13,443 bases of DNA, taken from assembly GCA_964370835.1 (NCBI GenBank), contig CAYJLO010000078.1:1-13443 (forward strand). Direction: 5' to 3'. Positions 7,199-13,390 of the stretch are shown here, piece by piece (the stretch's first letter is position 1; every line of letters starts with the position of its first letter). The position numbers and the translations under genes are program-made. The DNA is from CAYJAD01 sp964370835. GTDB lineage: Bacteria; Desulfobacterota; Desulfovibrionia; Desulfovibrionales; Desulfovibrionaceae. Below the pieces are notes generated by a model. That model was not told where the DNA came from, did no database searches, and saw nothing but the letters and a program-made list of their open reading frames with translations.

Positions 7199-7320
7199 AG
7201 TTCGTTTAAAAAGCGTGAGGTGCGAAGAAGAAAAAAAGTCAAGATGCGCCGTGTATAAGACATACATAAGCAGTTTGACTTTTTTTGCTGACGACGCATA
7301 TTGCACTTTTTCAACGAACT
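7199..7320. repeat. 122-base near-palindromic element in the phnK-phnL gap
   Basis: The outer arms AGTTCGTTTAAAAAG (7199-7213) and CTTTTTCAACGAACT (7306-7320) pair at 14 of 15 positions. A second arm pair, AAAAAAAGTCAA (7231-7242) with TTGACTTTTTTT (7275-7286), is perfect over 12 bp. TGCG (7221-7224) pairs with CGCA (7295-7298) between them, and TGC/GCA (7245-7247 with 7270-7272) and TGTAT/ATACA (7252-7256 with 7262-7266) close the centre. The whole gap could therefore fold as one long interrupted hairpin in RNA or as a cruciform. It begins one base after the phnK stop. It could be a miniature mobile element, a dispersed repeat, or an attenuating hairpin; no obvious target-site duplication is seen. 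Confidence 0.75.
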
Positions 7321-7321
7321 G

Positions 7322-8173
7322 TTAACCTTGTAATACAGAAGAAACCAAAAGTTGCGTATAAGGATGATGCGGATCGTCCAGCACTTGGTCTGTGAGACCT
7401 GCTTCCACCACATGCCCTTTGCGCATGACCACAATACGATGGGCCAAGAGTCTTGCCACGGCAAGGTCATGGGTCACCAACACTATGGAAAGTCCCAGCT
7501 CACGCACAAGAGTTCGGATAAGGTCAAGCAAGCGCGCCTGCACCGACACATCCAAGCCACCCGTGGGCTCATCCATAAACACCAAACGCGGCGAAGACAC
7601 AAGGTTTCGTGCAATCTGCAAACGCTGTTGCATACCACCTGAATACGATGCAGGAATATCATCTATGCGGTCAGCAGCAATTTCCACACGATCCAGCCAT
7701 TCCAAACCCGTTTGACGGATGTTCCCATAATGGCGCGAGCCGCAAGCCATGAGCCTTTCGCCAATATTACCCCCTGCAGAAACACGCATACGCAAACCAT
7801 CGCGAGGGTGTTGATGCACAAATCCCCACTCTGTACGCAGCAAGCGGCGACGCACGGCTTCGGTAAGGTTATGAATATCCAAAAGCGATTCTTGCCCTTG
7901 CTCATTGATAGAGCGATAGGTAACAGAACCGGAGCTTGGCTCCATGCGACCAGAAATAAGATTCAATAAAGTACTTTTTCCCGAACCGGATTCGCCCACA
8001 ATGGCCAGCACTTCGCCGGGCCACAGTTCAAAGGAAATATCTTCACAACCTACGCGATCGCCGTAATATTTACTCATATTTTGCACTTGAAGTACACTTT
8101 GTACCATGGAAGATTGCGGCATACGTGTGTCTTGTGCCATATTTTGTCCCAAAGTTGCTGTATTAAGCGTCAT
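7322..8173 (-). CDS. phnK: PhnK, ABC-type ATPase subunit of the C-P lyase complex
   Basis: ABC-family ATPase that docks on the PhnG-H-I-J core and is needed for phosphonate breakdown in vivo. Motifs: Walker A GESGSGKS (60-67), signature YSGGMQQR (177-184), Walker B LVFMDEP (197-203), switch His235 in VTHD, and the oligopeptide-transporter-like C-terminus DPHHPYTQLLVSS (267-279). I start at ATG 8173 because GAGGAG stands about 8 bases upstream. This gives 283 residues, roughly 30 more at the N-terminus than E. coli PhnK; Met12 or Met23 would bring it nearer but lack as good a ribosome site. The start overlaps the end of phnJ by 11 bases, implying translational coupling. The stop is one base from the large inverted repeat. 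Confidence 0.94.
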   Translation of the reverse strand: MTLNTATLGQNMAQDTRMPQSSMVQSVLQVQNMSKYYGDRVGCEDISFELWPGEVLAIVGESGSGKSTLLNLISGRMEPSSGSVTYRSINEQGQESLLDIHNLTEAVRRRLLRTEWGFVHQHPRDGLRMRVSAGGNIGERLMACGSRHYGNIRQTGLEWLDRVEIAADRIDDIPASYSGGMQQRLQIARNLVSSPRLVFMDEPTGGLDVSVQARLLDLIRTLVRELGLSIVLVTHDLAVARLLAHRIVVMRKGHVVEAGLTDQVLDDPHHPYTQLLVSSVLQG

Positions 8174-9074
8174 GGCTTGACTCCTCAGATTGTTGACGAG
8201 CAATATTTTTGGCACAATAGTCGGAGTCAGAACAGACATAGATACGCGTGCCTTGGTCATCGGCGATGATTTCATCTAAATAACTATCGGTGGCGCCGCA
8301 AATTTCGCAAGGCTTATCCCACGCTTGTACGGCAAAGGGATGATCCTCAAAATCAAGGCTTTTCACATCGGTATAAGGCGGAATGGCATAAATGCGCTTT
8401 TCACGCCCTGCACCAAAGAGCTGTAAAGCCGGGCTTTGGTGCATTTTAGGATTATCAAACTTAGGCAAGGGCGAAGGACTCATGACATAACGCCCATGCA
8501 CCATGACAGGATAATCATACGACGTGGCAATTTCGCCATGCTTGGCTATGTCTTCATAGAGCTTCACGTGCATAACGCCGTATTCTTCCAACGCGTGCAT
8601 GGTGCGAGTTTCCACTTCGCTAGGCTCCATCCAACGCAAAGGTTCAGGAATGGGTACTTGATACACCATGATCTGCCCTTCTTGTAAAGGCTCTTCGGGA
8701 ATGCGGTGACGTGTTTGAATGATGCTGGCCTCGGCGGTGTCCATGGTCACATTGACCTCCGCCACCTTTTCAAAAAAAGCACGAATAGACACGGCATTGG
8801 TGGTATCATCCGAACCTTGGTCAATGACCTTAAACACATCTTGCTTACCCAATATGGCGGCGCTCACTTGAATACCCCCTGTACCCCAACCATAGGGCAT
8901 GGGCATTTCACGTCCGCCAAAGGGCACTTGATAACCGGGAATAGCCACAGCCTTGAGTAAGGTGCGACGCAACATGCGCTTGCTCTGTTCATCCAAATAG
9001 GCATAATTGTAGCCCAAGGGCACACTTTCCAAAGAAAAAATATCATTAGAAGAAATATCTTTATGAGCGCTCAT
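8163..9074 (-). CDS. phnJ: PhnJ, alpha-D-ribose 1-methylphosphonate 5-phosphate C-P lyase
   Basis: Radical-SAM enzyme that cleaves the carbon-phosphorus bond, releasing the alkane and ribose 1,2-cyclic phosphate 5-phosphate. The 303 residues contain the four conserved cysteines Cys256, Cys259, Cys281 and Cys287, with spacing C-x2-C-x21-C-x5-C identical to E. coli PhnJ. Gly47 in KAVAIPGYQVPF corresponds to the catalytic glycyl-radical Gly32 of the E. coli enzyme. Other near-invariant blocks are REMPMPYGWGTGGIQV (55-70), VIDQGSDDTTNAVSIR (83-98) and FDNPKMHQSPALQLFGAGREKRIYA (206-230, quoted here only to name the block's ends and core). ATG 9074 has GAGGAGAG upstream and overlaps the phnI 3' end by 14 bases. 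The N-terminus is 15 residues longer than in E. coli. Catalytically it looks fully competent. Confidence 0.98.
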   Translation of the reverse strand: MSAHKDISSNDIFSLESVPLGYNYAYLDEQSKRMLRRTLLKAVAIPGYQVPFGGREMPMPYGWGTGGIQVSAAILGKQDVFKVIDQGSDDTTNAVSIRAFFEKVAEVNVTMDTAEASIIQTRHRIPEEPLQEGQIMVYQVPIPEPLRWMEPSEVETRTMHALEEYGVMHVKLYEDIAKHGEIATSYDYPVMVHGRYVMSPSPLPKFDNPKMHQSPALQLFGAGREKRIYAIPPYTDVKSLDFEDHPFAVQAWDKPCEICGATDSYLDEIIADDQGTRIYVCSDSDYCAKNIARQQSEESSHDA

Positions 9075-10254
9075 GGTCACTCTCCTCTCTTGCTTGCTCA
9101 CCCTGCTCCAATTGCGATTCTGACTGTTGCCCTGCTGTGCGCTTGGCGTGGGATTTTTGTAATGAGCGTAATAATTCCAATTCCGCTTGGAAGTCCACAT
9201 AGTGCGGGAGCTTTAAGTGTTGCACAAAACCAGAAGCTTCCACATTATCACTGTGATACAGCACAAATTCCTCATCTTGCGCCGGCCCAAGCAAAGCTTC
9301 ACCAAGTTCCTTGGAACGTAAAGAACGATCCACCATGGCCATGCTCATGGCTTTGCGCTCACCTTCGCCAAAGGCTAAGCCATAGCCACGCGTAAAGCAG
9401 GCCGGCTTATCACCGCCGCCATGAAATTTATTGACCATTTCGCATTCGGTGAGGGGAATTTCGCCCACCACAATGGGGAAGCCCAGCTCTTCCGGCACAA
9501 AGCTCACTTCCACATCTCCCATGCGTATTTCACCGGCAAAGGGGTGTGTGGAACCAAAGCCGCGTTGACTGGAATAGGCCAAGGCCAAAATGAGACCTTC
9601 ATCACCGCGAGCAAGGTTTTGCAAGCGAATGTCACGACCGGCAGGTAATTGTAAAGCATGACGCGTCAAATCACCGGGGCTGGCATGGGGGTTGGCCACT
9701 TCTTCGGGCAAAAGGCCTTCTTTTTCTAAAAAAGACAACACTTTTGGGCAAGGATGACTCACAGCTTCTGCCAAGCCTTTCTTGCTTGCTGGCACTTTTG
9801 CCTGTTCGTCGGCTTGATTTTTCCCTTCTCCCTTGCCTTCCTTGGCATAAGAGGCCAAAGAGGGATCCAAGAGTCTATGGGTGTAGTCAAAAGTAGGTCC
9901 CAACAACTGTCCACCGGGAATATCCTTATAGGTGGCAGAAATACGACGACGTATGCGCATATTTTCCGTTTCTAAAGGCAAAGTGGAACCAAAACGAGGC
10001 AAGGTGGTGCGAAAGGCACGCACGAGAAATATGGCTTCCACCATGTCCCCACGAGCTTGCTTTATGGCAAGGGCAGCACTTTGAGGATGGAATAAGGACC
10101 CCTCTTGCATGACGCGATCCACAGCAAGAGAAAGCTGTTCGTATATTTGATCAAGGCCAAGCTCCGGCACTTCGGTATCACCGCGGCGCTCCTCGGCCAA
10201 AAGGCCATGGGCATTGGCAATGGCTTCTTGCCCACCTTTTACAGCAACATACAT
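9061..10254 (-). CDS. phnI: PhnI, C-P lyase core subunit (nucleosidase/phosphonate transfer)
   Basis: Core subunit of the PhnG-H-I-J complex. Family knowledge: with PhnG, PhnH and PhnL it replaces the adenine of ATP with methylphosphonate. Conserved blocks are MYVAVKGGQEAI at the N-terminus, ATYKDIPGGQLLGPTFDYTH (107-126), ALAYSSQRGFGSTHPF (224-239), CFTRGYGLAFGEGERKAMSM (286-305) and YHSDNVEASGFVQHLKLPHY (333-352), the last with the His residues 334, 346 and 351. At 397 residues it exceeds E. coli PhnI (about 354). The excess is a Lys/Glu-rich insertion around 137-160 and a Gln/Glu/Ser tail from about 367, which overlaps the phnJ start. AAGGA precedes ATG 10254, 3 bases after the phnH stop. 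Confidence 0.97.
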   Translation of the reverse strand: MYVAVKGGQEAIANAHGLLAEERRGDTEVPELGLDQIYEQLSLAVDRVMQEGSLFHPQSAALAIKQARGDMVEAIFLVRAFRTTLPRFGSTLPLETENMRIRRRISATYKDIPGGQLLGPTFDYTHRLLDPSLASYAKEGKGEGKNQADEQAKVPASKKGLAEAVSHPCPKVLSFLEKEGLLPEEVANPHASPGDLTRHALQLPAGRDIRLQNLARGDEGLILALAYSSQRGFGSTHPFAGEIRMGDVEVSFVPEELGFPIVVGEIPLTECEMVNKFHGGGDKPACFTRGYGLAFGEGERKAMSMAMVDRSLRSKELGEALLGPAQDEEFVLYHSDNVEASGFVQHLKLPHYVDFQAELELLRSLQKSHAKRTAGQQSESQLEQGEQAREESDHERS

Positions 10255-10257
10255 AGT

Positions 10258-10920
10258 CTATCCTTTTAAAGCTTGAAGTTGTACCGAACGCGGCAAAGCC
10301 ATGACTTCCACCGAAGTAGCGTTTGCGCTGTTCACAAAAATAATGTCCACCCCTAAAGGATACGACGCCGTATTTTCTTGAAATTCTTGCCAAAATCTTT
10401 CAGGAAAATGCCCCGCAGCAAGACTCAAACGTAAAGGAGAATCACTGGCTTTAACACCAGGGCCCGTGAGCGTATACGGCACGCTATCTGCCTCGTTCTT
10501 GGCAAAGGGACAAGCAATCACAAGGGTTGTGGACGTATCTGGATAGGCCGCAGAACCTTGGCAAAACTCTTGTAAGTGTGGCATGGTCTTCACATCATTG
10601 ATGAAAGCAAAATGCGCCTTTTCCGGTAAGGTCACCAAAGGGCTGGCGCAGTGAAAACGTAAGTGCTGTTTCAGCTCGGGGCATTGCAAATGTGCATCCA
10701 ACCAAATGGTGGTATCACCATCGCACAAACTTAAAGCTATGGCTAAAAAGCCCGCCATGGCATTGGCCTCCACGGGGCATTCGTGATTAATACTGGGAGG
10801 GAGCATACGTACGGCTTCTTTCTTGCCGGGGCGTGAAAGCGCTTGCAACAAAACTCGAAAACAATCTTGAGCCGCTTCCACAGGGGCTTCAAAACCGGGC
10901 TTGGCAATGGTGGTACTCAT
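10258..10920 (-). CDS. phnH: PhnH, C-P lyase core subunit
   Basis: Subunit of the C-P lyase core complex with a pyridoxal-transferase-like fold; needed with PhnG, PhnI and PhnL for the ATP-phosphonate coupling step, with no separate reaction known. At 220 residues it is somewhat longer than E. coli PhnH (about 194). Conserved blocks: FRVLLQALSRPG (21-32), GSAAYPDTSTTLVI (122-135), TLTGPGVK (150-157), FPERFWQEF (172-180), YPLGVDIIFV (187-196) and ALPRSVQL (208-215). ATG 10920 overlaps the phnG TGA by 4 bases (ATGA), a classic translational coupling, and the phnI start follows its stop by 3 bases. Confidence 0.96.
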   Translation of the reverse strand: MSTTIAKPGFEAPVEAAQDCFRVLLQALSRPGKKEAVRMLPPSINHECPVEANAMAGFLAIALSLCDGDTTIWLDAHLQCPELKQHLRFHCASPLVTLPEKAHFAFINDVKTMPHLQEFCQGSAAYPDTSTTLVIACPFAKNEADSVPYTLTGPGVKASDSPLRLSLAAGHFPERFWQEFQENTASYPLGVDIIFVNSANATSVEVMALPRSVQLQALKG

Positions 10921-11387
10921 GCATCTTCTCCACGAACCATGGTGAAAAAATCCACCTTGGTGGCCGCCGTTTGGACAGCTGTATTTTCTTGCTTTTGGGC
11001 ATGTTTTTCTAAAAGAGGAGCCACAAGACGTGTTTCCAAATCCTCACTAAAACTATCGCATTGCATGAGCGCATCCAGTACAGCCGCCATGGCCGCATGG
11101 CGCGGTTTATTTCCCATGATATAGGCATGACCTTCAAACTTCGTGGCGTTATGCTCCAAAGCAACAGCACAGCGCGTCACCAGCATTTCACCCACGTTAA
11201 AACGCTGCCCTGTACTGCCAGCTTTACCTTCAAGCATAAGCATGCCTGTTTCCGGTTTACGTAAATAGCTATATATGGGTAAGCTTGGATATTGGCGCAA
11301 AGCCTCTTCCAAAGCCTTTTCTTCGCCCAATGCCAAGGCACGCATCCAGCGTTGACGTGGCATTTCATTTTTCATCTGAGCCTGCAT
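10917..11387 (-). CDS. phnG: PhnG, C-P lyase core subunit
   Basis: First gene of the catalytic unit; the product binds PhnI in the symmetric core complex. I start at ATG 11387, which has GGAGG 4 bases upstream, giving 156 residues against about 150 in E. coli. The frame extends upstream to 11516 but that stretch crosses a terminator hairpin and has no family similarity. Conserved features: RQRWMRALALGE (11-22), the block LRKPETGMLMLEGKAGSTGQ (42-61) followed by RFNVGEMLVTRC (62-73), then GHAYIMGNKPRHA (86-98) and AAVLDAL (101-107). The C-terminus ATKVDFFTMVRGED is also family-like. It ends in an ATGA overlap with phnH. Confidence 0.95.
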   Translation of the reverse strand: MQAQMKNEMPRQRWMRALALGEEKALEEALRQYPSLPIYSYLRKPETGMLMLEGKAGSTGQRFNVGEMLVTRCAVALEHNATKFEGHAYIMGNKPRHAAMAAVLDALMQCDSFSEDLETRLVAPLLEKHAQKQENTAVQTAATKVDFFTMVRGEDA

Positions 11388-11409
11388 GTATCCTCCAAGA
11401 GAAATAATA

Positions 11410-11463
11410 CGCAATTTCTTGCGAAATTTTGATTGCATTGGTGTACAGGACAATAGATGACAA
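11410..11463 (-). promoter_or_regulatory. Upstream region of phnG: short hairpin and tandem TTGTC repeats
   Basis: Between the terminator at 11473-11502 and phnG the minus strand shows TTGTCAT (11463-11457) followed 10 bases on by TTGTCCT (11453-11447). This direct repeat loosely recalls a Pho box, but the period is 10 rather than 11 bases. Closer to the gene, CGCAA and TTGCG (11423-11419 and 11414-11410) close a GAAA tetraloop. The promoter of the catalytic unit should lie here, yet no convincing -35/-10 pair stands out. Confidence 0.3.
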
Positions 11464-11472
11464 AAAAGTGGC

Positions 11473-11502
11473 AAAAACAAGAAAAGCCCGTGACGGGGCT
11501 TT
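11473..11502 (-). terminator. Intrinsic terminator after the hexapeptide transferase gene
   Basis: On the minus strand AAAGCCC (11502-11496), a 6-base loop, and GGGCTTT (11489-11483) form a 7-bp GC-rich stem, followed by TCTTGTTTTT. It lies about 100 bases after the stop at 11607 and upstream of phnG. It separates the transferase gene from the phnG unit, though read-through is possible. The plus-strand reading also has a T-rich tail, so it could act both ways. Confidence 0.8.
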
Positions 11503-11606
11503 CTTATTTTTACCACTACATTTCAATTAATTACAAAATAAAACGCATTTCAAATACAATTTAATGTCAAAGTGTGCCTCTGCGTGACAACTTTGTGAAC
11601 TTTACG

Positions 11607-12209
11607 TTATTGGTACTTTTCAAGAAAAGCTTCCATGGAAAGCCGTTGAAAATCCGGTAATGCATCCTTAAGTTTGGCATAATCCCAATGCCACCACCCC
11701 ATGTTCAGTAAAGCCTCTTGCACAGCTTGTGGAAAACGATATTTAATGATTTTAGCCGGAACGCCCACTACCACGGCATAAGGCGGCACAGATGTAGTAA
11801 CAATGGCACCTGCCCCCACCACAGCCCCTGTTCCCACCGAAACACCAGGCATAATTTGAGCTCCATGCCCTATCCACACATCGTGACCAATGGTGACCCC
11901 GTGTTCTTTACGCCACGTAAAAAAAGCAGCATCATCACTTCCAAAGCCATATTTACTGGCTCGATAGGTGAAATGATGCTGGCTGGCACGCCATGTGGGA
12001 TGATTACTGGGATTAATACGCACATGCTGGGCAATGCTCACAAATTTTTTAATATGCGCATACATAATATGACAACGTTCACACACATAGCTGTAGTCTC
12101 CCAGCTCTACATCATATAATTCTGTATCTTGGCCAATCTCGGTGTATTTCCCCAAAGTTCCCCGCTCTATTATGGCTGTGGCATGTATGGTGGCTTGTTC
12201 TTGAAGCAT
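11607..12209 (-). CDS. Hexapeptide-repeat acyltransferase, phosphonate-operon family
   Basis: Left-handed beta-helix acetyltransferase of 200 residues. The I/V-G-x-x-A/T type hexapeptide repeats run from about residue 7 to 60 and again 104-155 (GVTIGHDVWIGHGAQIMPGV, then GTGAVVGAGAIVTTSVPPYAVVVGVPAKII). An insertion loop with SNHPTW (68-73) carries His70, the usual catalytic histidine of xenobiotic/chloramphenicol-type acetyltransferases. The length and the C-terminus WWHWDYAKLKDALPDF fit the transferase family tied to phosphonate operons (TIGR03308-like). Its substrate is not established; by context it may acetylate aminoalkylphosphonates, as PhnO does, although PhnO has a different fold. 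I start at ATG 12209, with AAAGGA about 8 bases upstream. It is expressed apart from phnG because of the intervening terminator. Confidence 0.88.
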   Translation of the reverse strand: MLQEQATIHATAIIERGTLGKYTEIGQDTELYDVELGDYSYVCERCHIMYAHIKKFVSIAQHVRINPSNHPTWRASQHHFTYRASKYGFGSDDAAFFTWRKEHGVTIGHDVWIGHGAQIMPGVSVGTGAVVGAGAIVTTSVPPYAVVVGVPAKIIKYRFPQAVQEALLNMGWWHWDYAKLKDALPDFQRLSMEAFLEKYQ

Positions 12210-12311
12210 GGTATTTTCCTTTACAAAGTTTTGCTCTTTATAAAGCCTCCATGCGACATACATATAACAAAAAGGTGTTTTTTACCTCATTCTACATAAT
12301 TTTTAAGATAA

Positions 12312-12360
12312 CAAAAAATTCCCTAACAAAACCCTCATTCGCAAAGGATTTGTTAGGGAA
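12312..12360 (-). terminator. Intrinsic terminator after the small hypothetical gene
   Basis: TTCCCTAACAAA (12319-12330) and TTTGTTAGGGAA (12349-12360) are perfect 12-bp complements. On the minus strand the stem is followed by a run of six T (12318-12313). It lies 29 bases beyond the stop of the gene at 12390-12629, which it should terminate. Confidence 0.88.
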
Positions 12361-12389
12361 AGTGGCAATAAAAATCACACGTTGAAATA

Positions 12390-12629
12390 CTATGTATTTT
12401 TTTGCAACACGCCAGCTTCCACCAATTTATCAGCAATTTTTTGCATGGCAGTAAAAGCCGATAAAAAGCCCGTTGGTGTCATAATAATGCGTTCCACCAC
12501 TTCCGTGGATGGTTCTTGTGAACCTTCTTGGGCTGGAGCTTGTAAGGTGAAAAAGTCTAAACGAACCATATTTCCGCTAAAATGAACATGTTCAATTCCA
12601 TCCACGTAAATTTCTTTAAATTTTGGCAT
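12390..12629 (-). CDS. Small conserved-looking hypothetical protein, 79 aa
   Basis: The frame has a good ribosome site (AAGGGG about 7 bases before ATG 12629) and its own terminator, so it is probably a real single-gene unit. The product is soluble and acidic, with no signal peptide or membrane segment. The N-terminal part EIYVDGIEHVHFSGNMVRLDF (6-26) looks like paired beta strands. A Gln/Glu/Pro/Ser linker (32-41) follows, and then RIIMTPTGFLSAFTAMQKIADKLVEAGVL (47-75, helix-like; only its ends matter here). This layout faintly resembles DUF3467-type proteins, but I do not recognise it firmly. It is divergent from the gene starting at 13391 and may be linked to it. Confidence 0.75.
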   Translation of the reverse strand: MPKFKEIYVDGIEHVHFSGNMVRLDFFTLQAPAQEGSQEPSTEVVERIIMTPTGFLSAFTAMQKIADKLVEAGVLQKNT

Positions 12630-13106
12630 ATATACCCCTTACATACGACGCTCTACCCAAAGAACGACTTGTGTGTTACAACATTTATAAAGATGAGCTA
12701 AAGCAAAATGAGCATATTTTCCTACTAAATTACTAAGCTACTAAAAACACATCTTGGAAATGTATCCATATATAAGCTCATATGTCAACGATATCTATTA
12801 CAACTCGCAAAAACTCGCACTAAAAAATCATCCCACTGAAAATCATATGAAGTATGTACTTTTTTACTTGTTACATTTTTTTAACACTGTGCACACACCT
12901 CCTTTAATTGCTACTAAATCAGGCGTAAATACAGTTAAAAAAACTGAACTATAACAAAACATTAAAAGACTTCCCACATTGTATACAGTATTTTTCCGAA
13001 GAAACACACATTTTCTGTTAATTTTCAGTGAACATTCTATAACAAAAAACAACAACACAGCCTTAACTATCTAATATTTAATTAAAAAAAAACATCTAAA
13101 GCACTA
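12630..13106. other. AT-rich divergent intergenic spacer
   Basis: About 480 bases without a credible gene, separating the divergent transcripts. Short open frames on both strands here are AT-driven and lack ribosome sites. The only clear structure is TTTTTTTAAC (12876-12885) inverted as GTTAAAAAAA (12934-12943), with a 48-base interval. The promoter of the 12390-12629 gene must lie near 12640-12720, where a TATAAA is seen on the minus strand without a good -35 box. Confidence 0.6.
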
Positions 13107-13135
13107 TTGACAAAGCACACTGCTCTGTGTAGTGT
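13107..13135 (+). promoter_or_regulatory. Candidate sigma70 promoter for the right-edge gene
   Basis: TTGACA (13107-13112) is a perfect -35 hexamer. With a 17-base spacer it is followed by TAGTGT (13130-13135), a -10 matching at positions 1, 2 and 6. The region just upstream is an A-rich tract (13081-13092), which could act as an UP element. Transcription would start near 13142 and give a leader of about 250 bases before ATG 13391. Confidence 0.5.
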
Positions 13136-13383
13136 GTCCTCACGCTTTACTGCGTGTGGCTCTCTTTCCCCAGAGAGCCCTTTTACTAAAGCAAGCGTGC
13201 CTTTTATACCGCTTGTATGCTTTTTAGCAGAGGCAAATGCCTCGTCGCTTGGTTTCCTCTACTTATGCCAGGCGCCTATACCTCCCCAACACATTGACGC
13301 AGGACAACTGCGCTATTCTTGCGCTGTCCTTTTCGGCATTCTATTATTGTACGTTTTTATGCCAGAATTTTTAACAGAGGAAA
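13116..13383 (+). promoter_or_regulatory. Structured leader RNA with potential ribosome-site sequestration
   Basis: Successive stem-loops fill this stretch. They are CACACT/AGTGTG (13116-13121 with 13131-13136), CACGC/GCGTG (13141-13145 with 13152-13156), and GGCTCTCT/AGAGAGCC (13158-13165 with 13172-13179). Next come AAAGCAAGCG paired with CGCTT and GCTTT (13188-13197 with 13210-13223), and GAGGC/GCCTC (13230-13234 with 13239-13243). The last two are AGGACA plus GCGC with GCGC plus TGTCCT (13301-13313 with 13321-13330), and GGCAT/ATGCC (13335-13339 with 13359-13363). TTTCCTCT (13253-13260) is fully complementary to AGAGGAAA (13376-13383), the Shine-Dalgarno region of the next gene. The first hairpin overlaps the proposed promoter, so it may be DNA-level only. 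A regulatory leader is inferred; I cannot match it to a known riboswitch class. Confidence 0.55.
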
Positions 13384-13390
13384 TTTACTC

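Noticed and set aside
11388..11516. Upstream in-frame extension of phnG with a hydrophobic, signal-like stretch
   Set aside because: It overlaps the terminator at 11473-11502, lacks similarity to PhnG, and ATG 11387 has a good GGAGG.
12754..13058. Short open frames on both strands in the AT-rich spacer
   Set aside because: Low-complexity Ile/Asn/Lys/Tyr-rich products without ribosome sites or recognisable motifs; the two overlap each other on opposite strands.
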